Source: Siphlonurus alternatus | Lineage: Eukaryota; Arthropoda; Insecta; Ephemeroptera; Siphlonuridae | NCBI GenBank assembly: GCA_949825025.1 | Contig: OX463778.1 | Coordinates: forward strand, 45,842,829-45,906,828 | Length of the DNA stretch: 64,000 nucleotides | Direction: 5' to 3' | Shown here: positions 16,008 through 27,500 of the stretch, in pieces | Layout: every line of letters begins with the position of its first letter | How positions within the stretch are numbered: the first letter of the stretch is position 1 | Notes under the pieces: model-generated | Database searches by the model: none | Told to the model about the DNA's origin: nothing | Seen by the model: only the letters and a program-made list of their open reading frames with translations | Made by a program: the position numbers and the translations under genes

Positions 16008-17255
16008 AATAGACATAGACAAACATACAAAATGACAATATTCAATTATTACAATACAAATAAAATTATACAAATAAAATTATTGACATTCTTTGCCTTG
16101 CATGAGCTTAATGGAGTAATATTTTCTTTTTAATTAGGTAGTCAAACAATTGTTTCTTAAACACATGCAGGTATACTTTCATTTTTTTTTTTTTTTTTTT
16201 TTTAATAATCTGGAAGTTTATACAACACTGCATGGCATATATGAGCTAAGATAAAAACATAGTCTCTCTAAGTTTAATTGCTCATGAATATCCTCCAGAC
16301 TTTTTATGTAATAGATTAAACTGCTAGCTAGCTGTCTATTATAGTATTGCGTCCAGTCACATCTTTGTTGTTTTTTGAAATAAGTACCCCTACGATAATA
16401 ATACATCAGGCCTGATGCCGATAATAATTTCTTTTAAAGTAGAGTGAGCGATTTAATTTTTTTAAATATTTTATTTTCTAAAAATAGTTCAACTCACCCT
16501 CTATAATATTGAGAAATGAAAACCAAAAAATTCCATCTCAAATAGCTTCACCTAAAAACATTCCCAAAGTTGGTGTTTCGGAAGCCTTTAACATGCATCC
16601 TTATGGAACAGAAAACAGCTTTTTACTCTAACTTCGTCTGAACTATGGTACCAATTAAAAAATACGTGCGTAATCTATTATGAATTCTTTATTGGATTTT
16701 CAAATAATTTTTTTTTTTTACGGAGCCGTTTTTCCGAAAAAAAATATTGAAATTTTTGCGGGTTAATTCCCATAAGGATTTTCAAGATTTTTTTTCCGGA
16801 AAAACGGCTCCGTAAAAAAAAAAAAATTATTTGAAAATCCATTAAAGAATTCATCATAGATTACGTACATATTTTTTAATTGGGTTCCATAGTTCAGACG
16901 AAGTTGGAGTAAAAAGCTGGTTTTCTGTTCCATATATATAAGAATGCATGTTAAAGGCCTCCGAAACAGCAACTTTGGGATTTTTTTGTGGTGAAGCTAT
17001 TTGAGATGGAATTTTTTGGTTTTCATTTCTCAATAGAAGGCATCAGGTTAAACTATAATATTTATAGAAAATAAAATATTCCAAAAAATGAAATATATCG
17101 CTTATTCGAACTTTAATATACATAATCATAAAAAAAAAATACAAATATATATACTTGGGAAATTCAGTATATATTATTCAGTTTTTCCCATATTTTTTTA
17201 TAGCTCTGACCTGCTTTGGCTTGAATCATGCTTCTAATTCTTTTCTTTTGACGTA
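16008..17255 (-). pseudogene. LINE-B copy 1, interrupted by a foldback element
   Basis: The minus strand matches the C-terminal RT region and 3' UTR of LINE-B (compare 30541-31730): a tail-proximal part at 16008-16430 and a further-upstream part at 17115-17255 (the QKK-type region ending near TGAATCATGCTTCTAATT). The foldback 16434-17114 sits between them. Stops and frameshifts make it non-coding. Confidence 0.7.
16434..17114. mobile_element. Long foldback MITE (AGAGTG ends) inside LINE-B
   Basis: About 340-bp arms are inverted copies from AGAGTGAGCGATTTAAT to the mirrored end near 17114; the centre is near 16765. The inner arm text AAAATTCCATCTCAAATAG is distantly shared with the foldback at 36324-36857. 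Confidence 0.7.
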
Positions 17256-17719
17256 TAAGATCGAATACATCTCTGCATGATCTCGCGAGCTCTCTACTGT
17301 TTCACTTTTTTTACGCTATTCAAAACTTTGAAAATATGCCGCCGGTTGATTGCGCTCGGTCACCATCTTACGTTGGAGATTTGCCTCAGCCGCTCTAATG
17401 CTATTAATATAGGGATAGCCTATCCATACATACATGATCCTAGCTCGGACCCTGGTTAGTTCGACGAAGATCACGAAGAACGAAGAGGGCGTGCTGAAAT
17501 AGCTGAAACAAAGTGCGGGTATAGATCCATGCATTCAGCATTCAACAACATGATACAACTATAATGATACATGATACAACTATAAGTTCTCATGGCAAAG
17601 CTAGAAATAATAAATTTAGTTTTAATTTTTGCTACTACACGTTCTGCATTACAAATGGCGCTGCTATCAAGTCTCGCATTTTATTCGTATTATTAGTGAA
17701 GGTCGTGAGCTCGTGAGTA

Positions 17720-17866
17720 CAGTATAACAGATCTTAGTTTACGTGTGGATTCGATTACGCGCGGCGGCCATCTTGGAAGTCATAACATGGCTAAGATAGG
17801 GGGCGCCAGTCGGTCTAGACGTATAGTCTAGCCATGTCAGGCGTAAACTTAGATTTGTTTTACTGT
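17720..17866. mobile_element. Inverted-repeat element
   Basis: The ends ACAGATCTTAGTTTACG and, inverted, ACAAATCTAAGTTTACG mirror each other. The middle is GC-richer and includes GCGGCCATCTTGGA, a YY1-like motif. The stretch 17452-18476 otherwise shows no exon I can defend; FAN1's first exon may be hidden here. Confidence 0.45.
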
Positions 17867-18065
17867 ATGGTTCATCACAGGATGTATTGGATGTAGAATG
17901 CATTGCTAAACTATAAAATACAAAGTTACAAATACAGTTCTTTGGTTACAAACACGTTTGAGGACTTTGAGGACGTTTGTGGTCTCAGTATTCTCAGCAG
18001 GCTTCAGACTCAGATCTCAGTATTATGCATTAATGTGTACAGTATGCAATGCATACAGCAAGACA

Positions 18066-18136
18066 CAACCAGAGTTGGTGAACATTCGCGAGCCACCGTG
18101 GCATTGCCACATTTGCCGCGTTAATATTATTATTAT
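18066..18136 (+). mobile_element. LINE 3' tail fragment with (TTA)n
   Basis: GTTGGTGAACATTCGCGAGC and the following 45 bases recur at 57368-57436, both ending in an (ATT)n tract. At 57180 this tail follows LINE-A-type RT sequence, so this is a 5'-truncated copy of that lineage. Confidence 0.7.
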
Positions 18137-18534
18137 GGATGTTATCTCTGGACACAAGAACATGCAGGACTGACGCAACAAGAGAGAACTGAAGACCCAC
18201 CTGTGTACATATATTTTTTATACAATATACTGCTGTATGCATACTGTAGTCGCACTGTATGTATGCATACAATATGCATATATACGCATACATTAATTGT
18301 ACATTTGTACTGTATGTATGCCTAATACTGTAAGCATAATACAGAGTATGCATACTGCATATTTTGTTTGCATAATAATATACATTCTATATGACAGTAT
18401 CTGCAAATTTTGGCCAATAGGTGCCTGTACATTCCTCTATTCTATAGTATGTGATTTGTGATATTTTGTAGTTCAGCAGTGAATGTCCAAATGAATCTTG
18501 TTTGCACACAGATCAAGTTGTTATAAAATTAATC

Positions 18535-21500
18535 ATGACATCAAAATCAATTAATAATTCTCAACAAATTGTTAATGCAAAAACAGACAAAACATCTAAC
18601 GTAGCAAGTGCTATAAAGGAAAAAGTAAAAAACTTGGATAGCACACAAAATTCCCATATGTCTACTGACAACTGCCAAAATGAAATCCAGGTGATCCCAC
18701 TAGATGTGGCACTGTCACCTGGAGAAATACATGCAATAGCTAAAGAAAGAATAAAAAAGACATCAACAATTAGAAATGGAGAGAGTAATGACCCAATCAC
18801 ATACCAATATGATGCAACTGCATATGAACTTCCTGTTAATATACCCTACAGTGTAGATGAGATTCGTAAGCGTTCAAAACTAAAACTGAAAAAAAGTAAT
18901 AAAAACTCGAATGTCAGCAAGAAAATGGACAAAAAATCTATGCATACACAAAAAGTTTCAAGTATTGAAAATACTCATCTTCCATCTCAAAATGGTACTG
19001 CAAGTAACAGATTGTCTAATCATCAGTCAGCAAACAAAAAGCGAGAGCCAAGTCCAGAGGTACTGCAATATCAATTTATCAATACAATAACCATAAAAAG
19101 CAATTGAACGAGTTTTAATTTTATGTTCTTATTTTCAGATAGAAATAATAGAAGAAGTATTGGCAGCAAAACCAAGTGTCCAGCCAGCAAGAAAGCCTGC
19201 TCCACTTCACTCTACTGTGAACTCCAAGTGTTTAGTTAATACAACTTCAGGCAGTCCACCTGCCAAAAAACCTCGTTTATCTCAAGCCACCTCATCTCGA
19301 AGTATTCCAATTGTAAATTCAAGCTCGCCAGAATTGACTCTCCCAGAGCATGTCTTTAGACCCCGTCCATCTGAAAATTTGATTCCTGATCTCCAAGTAG
19401 CAAACACTACTCCATCAAGCACTTCTAAATTTTCATCTCGGAGTCTGTTAACTGAAACAGGATCCCATCCTGCTGCAGGTAACTGTATCTTTCCATCAGA
19501 AACACAAGCTTCCACTTCTGCAGCCAATAACATCATCCAAGGGGGTTCAACAACATTTCAAATAGCTGGAGTTCCCAAACCAACTGGAGGTCCTCTTGTA
19601 GACCTAAGCTCTAGGGCATCCAAGCCACATTCAGATTTCAACTCTCCATGGACTCCTCAGCGGCTCAGTGCAGCTACCCAGAAGCCATCAACAAGCCGAG
19701 GTACTTCAATAAAGAGAGGAACAACTTCTCCTGCCAGAGGCGTCAAGCGATTCTTGCAGGTAAAACTTCAAAGGAAGTTAATATCTATAATATCTATATA
19801 GAGGTTCATTGTAGTTCATTGACTGGTTCTCGTTAGATCACCGAAGTTAAGCAACGTTGAGCGTAGTTGTTAGTGTTATTACTCGTTACTTGTTAGCAAG
19901 TAAAATTTATTATTATTAGTCTTTTATTAAACACAGAAAGTGTACATATTAACAGCACTAGAAACATACATTATAGAAAAACATTACAATAGAACACATA
20001 AAACATACATACAAAACATATATAATAGTTACAGAATAATAGAACAATAGAAAATGATAATAAAACAATATAAAATAAAATAACAGATGATACTAACAGC
20101 CTGTTACATCATAATAATAATATATCATATATATAATCACATATATATAAGACAAAATATGACATAGAAAATAGATAGAATAAAAAAAAACTTATTGCTT
20201 CATTGCTATTCAAAATCTATAGACTATATGAAATCTCCCCTGGCATAATCGCTAATAGACTTAATTCTAGATTTACAGATATTTAAATGATATTGGCTAC
20301 AATATTCATTACATAATTTACATACACAAGATTGTTCAGCTTTATGATAACCAGAAGATTTACAAATTAGATAGTGGAAGCCGTGAACAGCCTGGCGAGT
20401 TAAAACATTTCTAACATTGGATCTATCCAATTGGGGCAGACACCAATATTTACATGTCATAGCATCAGTGCTGTAAAACTCAGGATTAATATCCTGAGCT
20501 TTTTGATTCCTGACAGCTATAAAATTGGAATATTGATCTGTCGTTGGAAGTTTAAACATTTCTTTGATTTCTGTAATAAAATAATTGGAATCTATCAGTT
20601 TATAGGCCAGTCTAGTTTCGGTAAATTTTGACAGACACAGTAATCTTTTAACAAACATGGCTTTTACTGATTCTAATTTATCAAAATCGGATACAGATAA
20701 ATGAGGCCATACAATTTCAATACCATAAGTAGCCACAGGGGCGACTTTTAAATTGAACAGTTTGAGCCCTGTTTTGACGGATAGACCAGACAGCCCTGAG
20801 ATAGTGTACATAACAGTGATAGCGTTCTTACATCTTTCTGTTATATGTTTAGAAAAAGAAAGCCCTGTCATTTGAAGTATTATGCCAAGATATTTAAATG
20901 AATTTAGAAATTCAATCTTTTGACCGTCACAATAAATTTCATCGTTTTTGCATAACGGTCCGCCTCTTCTAAACTTAACAACCTTGGTTTTCTCTGTGTT
21001 AATTTCTAGACCATTTATTTTGGCCCAGATGGATAGATTATTTAGCGCTTTTTGTAGCTTGACTTTGCTCTTTGAAATAATAGCAAGATCATCTGCATAT
21101 AAATTTAGTACGACTTGATCATTTTCATTTTCACAGTTTATATCTTTTGTAATCTCAGTTATATCTGCAGTAAAAAGATTGAAAAGAAGAGAGCTGCTCG
21201 GGTCTCCTTGCAAAACTCCGTTAGATTGAATAATATTACTAGAACATGATAAGCGATCTTGAACACATACATAATTGATATTTAGAATAACAGCTAAGAT
21301 ATTCAAAATTTCAGAAGGAATTACTTTAAATGACTTCAGCTTTTCAATGAGCAAATTCCTATTGACCGAATCAAAAGCTTTTCTGAAGTCTACAAAAGCA
21401 ATATATAAATGACCCTTTGGCTTCTCCAATGCTAGTTTAATTTGATTATATACTGTGGATACAGCTTGTATTGTGGAACGTCCTGGCATAAAGCCGTATT

Positions 21501-24500
21501 GCTCTTTTGGAATAAGATAGTGGGTGGAATCAAAAAGCCTGTTTGCAATTAATCTCGAGAAGAGTTTGTACATGGTATCACCATGGATAATACCTCTGTA
21601 TGAGTCGGGTGACATAATGTTACCCTTCCCTTTGTATAATACCATTAGGTAGGCGATCCGCCACAATTCCGGAATTGTAGCCGTTTCAATACAGAGGTTA
21701 AACATATTGGTGATTGTTGGGGTTAACGACTTGCTTACTAGCTTCAAATGTTCATTCGTAATAAAATCTGGGCCCGAAGCTTTATTGTTTTTTAGGCTTT
21801 GCATACAATTATAGACTTCAAATTCATTAAGAGGAATATAATTTGAGTTACAATTATAGTCTCTTGTTAATGATAAAAGATTGAGAGTTTGGTCGGATTG
21901 TAATTTATTTGTATTTAAGATATTTGTAAAATGGTTTTCCCATTTGTCTATGTTAATTGGGCATGACTTAGTTGGTGGTCTATCTTTCCTAAGATATGTG
22001 TATGGTTCTAGCTCTGCGTCTTTAATCATTTTATCTTCCGATTTAATTTTAAATTCTAATTCTTTCTGCTTCAATAAAGCCTTATAACAGCTTCTTGCCT
22101 GAATAAATTGCTCATGCAAATTTGGGTTTTTGAATAAATATAATTTGCTGGCATGAAATTTTGATAGAAGATCTTGCCTTGATAGATAACATTCGCTATT
22201 AAACCAGGGTTTAGATACTCTTTTATTATTTTTCTTTGCAATAGTAGAATATAGAATGACATTAGTAATTAAAATATTTAGACTATTTACATCTTTATTA
22301 TTGATATGAGTAATTATGGTATCACCATAAGTATAAATTTGGTCATTATAATTTCTAATATCAATTTTGTTTGAATAATTTGATCTGTAAAAAAGTTTTT
22401 TATTGGGAGGATTGCTAGGGGTAAATTTTAAAATAATTTCACCGGGTAGATGACTCTTTAACAGTGACGAGTTTGTCTCAGAAATAATGACATGTTTTAT
22501 TAATATAAAATTTTTAGGTTTATAAAAAAGCAGGTCGATTGTACTTGAACCATTTGCGTTTACAAAAGTTTTTTCTAGGGGGCTATTAGAAAGTAAGTAG
22601 CCATTTGAATTTAAAATGTCTAATAGAATATCTGTCTTGTTTCGTAGATGTTTCGGGACATTTGAAAGGTCAATTCTACAGTTAAAATCGCCCGTGAAAA
22701 TTACATTAGCATCATTTTCTGTGAGGCTTATTGCATATAGTACTACCTCCATTAGTTCGAGAACTGTAAAATATGGATTAAGGTACATGGCAATGACTGT
22801 AAAAAATTTAGTTTTGATGATGATAAAATCTTTAAGTTTTAAGAAATTTAAAATTGGACCATGTTTTGGGTTTATGAAGCATGAGATGCCTCCAAACGGT
22901 CTCCCTCTCTGCCATTTGAAAGCAAGGTTGTGGAAGGAGTAGTAGCCATTTATGTCAAGTGATTCAAGTAAGAAGGTCTCTGTGAATACAATAATATCTC
23001 GGTTCTCAAGAATATTGTCTGAGATTAAAGGTATTAGCTTTTTCAGGCCTTCCACATTCCATAAGAGAATATTTAGCCTTAGTGGTGAGTTTGAGACTAC
23101 CACCTCGTCAACTTTGGACGGGGTGGAGCAGAGAGGGTTGCGCGAAAATGCGGGCTCGGATTGGGCGAGCTGATTATATGTTGAGGCGGGTTGTTAACTT
23201 TGGGGAGATGGGGGGTAGAGGGGTAGTGGAAATGCTGAAGAGAGCTGGAGGGGGACTTGGAACTTTCAGAGAGCATGTTGAGCCTGTAGTAGTAGGGAGC
23301 CTTGATGAGGCGGGGAGGGCCTGATGGCATTGGATGGGGACTATTTGTATTTGTGACACATGAGGGGCGAATGGGGGTGGTTGTCTGCGAAGTGCAGAGA
23401 CGGGTGAGCACGGGAGGATGGGACTTAGGGGGAGATGAGGGTTGATGGACAATTTGGGGGGTGGGGTGGGCCATTGTGGGGGGGGATAAGGAGGGGGGTG
23501 GGGCAGAGGGATTGGGGAGAGTAGTGGGTGGAGTTTTGGGGGAAGGAGGAGGGGCAGAAGGTTTAGGGAATTGGGAATTTTTTAAAATTTATAATGCTAC
23601 TCCTCTCCCTAAATTTGTCTCACTTTCCACCCAGTGCAGTGCTGCGCGTATGGGGTTCCCCAGGTTTTGAATATCACGGTCATTATTGATTAACGATTAA
23701 TCTCAGTTACTTCGGAATCAAAGAATATTTCCCTGCAAACGAATCGAATGAAATAAATTTTAAAAAATCGAGAATGTTCTAAAACTTAATCGCTTATGGT
23801 TTGAGCAAATTCAGTCTTGCAGTTTTCTTACAACAGCTCCATTTCCGGTTTCCGTCCATAAGGCCAATGTTAAACTTCTACCTCAGTTTTCACGAAACTG
23901 ATAAGACAGATTCGCTTCAAAATTTGTATGCCACTGTGACCGCGCGAATCGAGCCCTTCTGGTGAGAAGCGGCAGTAGCCCGACCCGCGCAACTCACGCC
24001 TACTTCTGATTTTATAATACTGCTCTTAAATGCATTTTCTATTGAGCAGCAGCTAAATACTTTAATTCATTATATATTGATTCGGAAGTCTATACCGAGT
24101 TGTTCATTATGATTTTATAAACTATTTTTCCAGAATAACGTCATTTTTTGCTAATATTAATACAGTAATGAAAATATACTAATTATTCTGAAACTAAATA
24201 TCATGTTTTATGTATTAACATTATCTTCTTACTTAAACTGCTGTCAGAAATAGGTTAAAAAGGGTCCTTGTCAAATTACTAGTACACACATCATTCAAAT
24301 TGGAATATAACAAAAGTAATTTTATTAGAAAAGAAAGGTATTTTGACATGATAATATTGTATAAAATTGAAACAACTATCCGAGATTATTACAAAAAAAG
24401 GTTACACAACAATTTATGGTACTTACGAAGGAATTGCTAGGAGTCCCAAAGATATACAAAAGCGGCCATCATCTGTCAGTGGTGCCATGTAAAAGACTTT

Positions 24501-27500
24501 TAAGTGAATGCTATGGTCGCGGCTGGACCATGATGACAACTCATGAAAGTTAAGTGTGAATCTTGAATGCAAGCTTAAATGAATGCTCAAAGAATGCTCT
24601 CTCTGCTGTCCGAGCGTCCGCTTTTATACCAAAAATTGAGACCATTTAATTTATTTTCCATATTTAAAGAATTTAAATAATTCTTTTTTAAAAGATGCAA
24701 ATGATCCAAAATTTTTTATATAATCAGGTAAACCATTAAATATAATGGGGACAATATAGCTTGGATTATGATCACATAATGACAATGTATGAGGTTTTAT
24801 GTGCAAATTTTCGTGTTGCCGCGTTCCATAATTATGTACATTAATGTTACTGCTAAATAACTCTGGATTTTTCTTGGCAAATTTAGCACACTCATATATA
24901 AAAACACATGGAAGAGGCAATATATCCAGCTTTTTAAATAGGCTAACACATGACGTAGGCAAAGGCACACCACACATAGTGCGAATGAGACGTTTCTGCA
25001 TTACAAAGACGGAAGTTGCTTTAGTTGAGTATCCCCAAAAAATAATAGCATATTGTAAGTGGCTATAACAATATGAATAATACATAGATTTCATAATTTT
25101 AGCACAATTTTTAAGGAAGATGGATTTTAGGGGTAGTTCTCAACCCTCAGGGGTGCGTCGGGGAAAAAATCTAAAATTATTTCTGAGTTCAGGAGGGTCG
25201 ATTACCCCTTGAAAATTAATTTCATAATTTTAGCAAAATTTTTAAGGAAAATGGAGTTTAGGGGTAGGTCTTCACCCTCAGGGGTGCGTCGGAGAAAAAA
25301 TCTAAAATTATTTCTGAGTTCAGGAGGGTCGATTACCCCTTGAAAATTAATTTCATAGTTTTAGCACAATTTTTAAGGAAAATGGATTTTAGGGGTAGTT
25401 CTCCACCCTCAGGGGTGCGTCGGAGAAAAAATCTTAAATTATTTCTGAGTTTAGGAGGGTTGATTACCCCTTGAGAATTAATTTCATAATTTTAGCACAA
25501 TTTTTAAGGAATATGGATTTTAAGGGTTGGTCTCCACCCTCAGGGGTGCGTCGGGGGAAAAATCTAAAATTAATTCTGAGTTCAGGAGGATCGATTACCC
25601 TATGCTAGAAATTTTCTCCGCAAAATTCCTATGATTTCAAAAAAAGTTGAATTTAACATTGAATTTCCATAAAGGGGTACCAAAGTGAATACTTTTTTTA
25701 CATATTCGGGCAGCTAAGAATTATTCTGATATCCCTGTGTCTCAATATTTTCGTAAAATGCCTAGTTATTTTACAATTAATTATTTAGTTTCAAAAGTGA
25801 GTTTGATAACCGTTGGTTGATTCAAGTCGGTGCGCGCCCGCAGCAGCCGCTGATACGACGAGAATCTCCCGCGAATCGGGGGAACCTCCTCCCGCCCCCT
25901 TCTTGTCGTATCACCGGCTGCTGCGGCCGCGGGGATGCTTGAATCAACCAACGGTTTTCAAACTCACTTTTCAAACTAAATAATTAATTATAAAATAACT
26001 AGGCATCGTACGTAAATATTGAGCCACAGGGATATTAGAATAATTCGTAGCTGCCCGAACATGTAAAAAAAGTATTCACTTTGGTACCCCTATAAGGCGA
26101 AAATAATTTTTTTAAAAATCACTCCTGAAAGGGGTGTTATTGGTGTCCAATAAAAATTTCAACACCCTGAACTAATTTTTACAACCCTCAGCTACAAGTG
26201 TACCAAATTTGAAGTCTGTACGAAAATTTTTGCAATACCAAATTTACGAAAAAAGTTGGCACGCGAATTGTGGTTCACTCTGTATTATAATCTGTTTTTT
26301 TCTTATTTCTTTCAGAATAATGTCAACAATAGTGAAACAGGTTCTAATAGCACTGACACAGTGCAACAAGAAGTATCAGAAGACAGTGTTCCTAAATATG
26401 AATACCTACGTGCATTTAAGTTACTTTTAACTGAAGTTTGGAAGTGTGAGCAGAATATGCCGCTCTTTGACTCTGATGACATCCAAACATTCTCTTTGTT
26501 CTTTGCACTGTCTGAGGAGGCCAAGGCTCTATATGTGCAGTTGTTCAAGATGAAACACCAATGGCGACGGATCTCAACGATTAAGTATGATGACATCAGG
26601 CTAGACCTTCTGCCTGTCATCAAAGAGCTAGTTGTGCAGGACTTCCTTGAGGACACAGATAGTAAGTATAACTCTCTAAATATTTGTCTCCAGCAGGAAT
26701 AAAAGGGGAACAGCAACAACTGTTTTTTTTTATTCGGGAAAAAAAGAAAAGAGAAAAATTAATTAAAACAACGCTATGCGTGTATATTAGGTTTGACTCG
26801 CCGCTCGTTTTAGAGAGAGAGAGGGATTTTTTTGGCTTGATCAGCTAGTTTTTGCTAGCAAAATCGTCACACAAATAATACATTTGGTGCGCCACTCTCT
26901 AGCCATGGACAGCTGTTTCGGCCTACTGGGCCTCATCAGCATGGCGAGGAGAGAGAGGCAGCAGCTCCCAGCCAGGTGTACATGAGAGCAAGACTATCGA
27001 GCTACTGCCAAAGTAGCAGAGTTCGCGCGGCCTTTTATACCGGCGATCCGAGTCTCGCAATTATAGCGCGACTCTTCATTGGCTGCTACTTTGTGGGCGC
27101 CAAAAGTTTAAATATGTAACGCTATCGCAGCAAAAACCATTGACAAGCCAGGGATTTGAAATAAAAGGTAGAGAGAGTGGGATTTGATAGAGGGTAAAAG
27201 ATGGACAACACAGGAGAAGGAAAAGGAAGAGAAAATCGAACTAGCGATATTAATTAATTATTTGAAAAAAATCGAACTAAGCGATATTTATTTTTTAAAA
27301 GTATATAGAAACACATATGATAGAAAAAGATTTGTTGGGAAGGGAGATAGTTCGAGCTTTTAGCCGTCAGTGACCCAGCAAAAAGAGAAAAATTAATTAA
27401 AACAACGCTATGCGTGTATATTAGGTTTGACTCGCCGCTCGTTTTAGAGAGAGAGAGAGAGGGATTTTTTTGGCTTGATCAGCTAGTTTTTGCTAGCAAA

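Larger units (their letters stand above)
13961..17443. mobile_element. P-superfamily-like DNA transposon with THAP exon, 3.5 kb
   Basis: The termini are inverted repeats of about 28 bp: CAAGGATCTTGTATGTATGG at 13961 and, inverted at the right end, CTAGGATCATGTATGTATGG, both followed by ATAGGCTAT. The 8-bp sequence CTCGGACC flanks the element exactly (13953-13960 and 17444-17451). Eight-base duplications and a THAP DNA-binding exon near one end (14178-14269) are features of P-element transposases. The body has been hit by a TTAA MITE (15455-15597) and by a LINE-B copy (16008-17255) that itself contains a foldback. No transposase catalytic domain is recognisable, so the element is probably defective. 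It separates MIC27 from FAN1. Confidence 0.75.

Noticed and set aside
25091..25603. CRISPR-like array
   Set aside because: The units are 131-bp direct tandem repeats without distinct spacers, in a spliced eukaryotic gene region.
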